Origin: Oscillospiraceae bacterium
GTDB lineage: Bacteria; Bacillota_A; Clostridia; Oscillospirales; Oscillospiraceae
Direction of reading: 5' to 3'
NCBI GenBank assembly: GCA_017411665.1
Contig: JAFQPT010000262.1
Location: 1-13,399, forward strand
Length of the DNA: 13,399 nucleotides
The notes under the pieces were generated by a model, which was given only the letters and a program-made list of their open reading frames with translations, did no database searches and was not told the origin of the DNA. The position numbers were made by a program, and so were the translations under genes. Positions 13,327 through 13,399 of the stretch are shown one piece after another (positions within the stretch are counted from its first letter, which is position 1; each line of letters begins with the position of its first letter).

Positions 13327-13399
13327 TGGTAACTTCTCTTCTGTCTATCTCTCTGGGCGCCATCCTGATTAACAACTTTATCTTCTCCCAGTTCCTGGG
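13326..13399 (+). CDS. rnfA: Rnf complex subunit A, 5' end only (cut by window edge)
   Basis: Only the first 24 full codons plus part of the next fall in the window. The peptide begins MVTSLLSISLGAILINNFIF and continues SQFLG, matching the first membrane helix of RnfA, whose hallmark is INNF/VNNF followed by a short segment and FLG. The ATG overlaps the rnfE stop by one base and has GGAGG about 10 bases upstream. With RnfE it forms the symmetric membrane pair that carries an iron-sulfur cluster. rnfB probably follows outside the window. Confidence 0.88.
   Translation, partial: MVTSLLSISLGAILINNFIFSQFL

Overview
The window looks like chromosomal DNA of an anaerobic Gram-positive Clostridia species, probably from the Oscillospiraceae/Ruminococcaceae. 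This is inferred from an rnf cluster in the clostridial order (C-D-G-E-A), strong AGGAGG-type ribosome binding sites, sigma-A style promoters, and palindromic intergenic repeats of the kind common in gut Firmicutes. No sequence was searched, so the taxonomy is inference.

Positions 280-6008, minus strand, hold a compact five-gene operon. Reading downstream it encodes a DltA-like amino acid adenylating enzyme, a 75-residue carrier protein, a fold-type III PLP-dependent decarboxylase, an MBOAT membrane O-acyltransferase and a DltD-like SGNH protein. A good promoter (6057-6085) precedes it and a strong hairpin terminator (237-272) closes it. It resembles a teichoic acid D-alanylation (dlt) operon, but the gene order differs, no dltX is visible, and a decarboxylase sits one base after the carrier gene. 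The simplest reading is that an amino acid is loaded on the carrier, decarboxylated there or before loading, and the resulting amino-acyl group is esterified onto an extracellular polymer. This is the most interesting part of the window.

Positions 6009-6413 hold that operon's promoter, a nested palindromic repeat and a terminator. A sodium:alanine/glycine symporter gene (6414-7823, minus) and a GntR/HutC-type regulator gene (8096-8872, plus) diverge from a 272-base region. That region carries a promoter for each gene and two identical 12-bp A/T palindromes exactly 30 bp apart.

Positions 8873-9654 are gene-free: the gntR terminator, several hairpins, a second, inverted copy of the repeat found at the window's left edge, spaced short direct repeats, and the rnf promoter. 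From 9655 to the right edge runs rnfCDGE plus the first 25 codons of rnfA. These encode the membrane ferredoxin:NAD+ oxidoreductase that couples electron transfer to Na+ or H+ transport. The adjacent Na+-coupled symporter could use such an ion gradient, but that link is only inferred.
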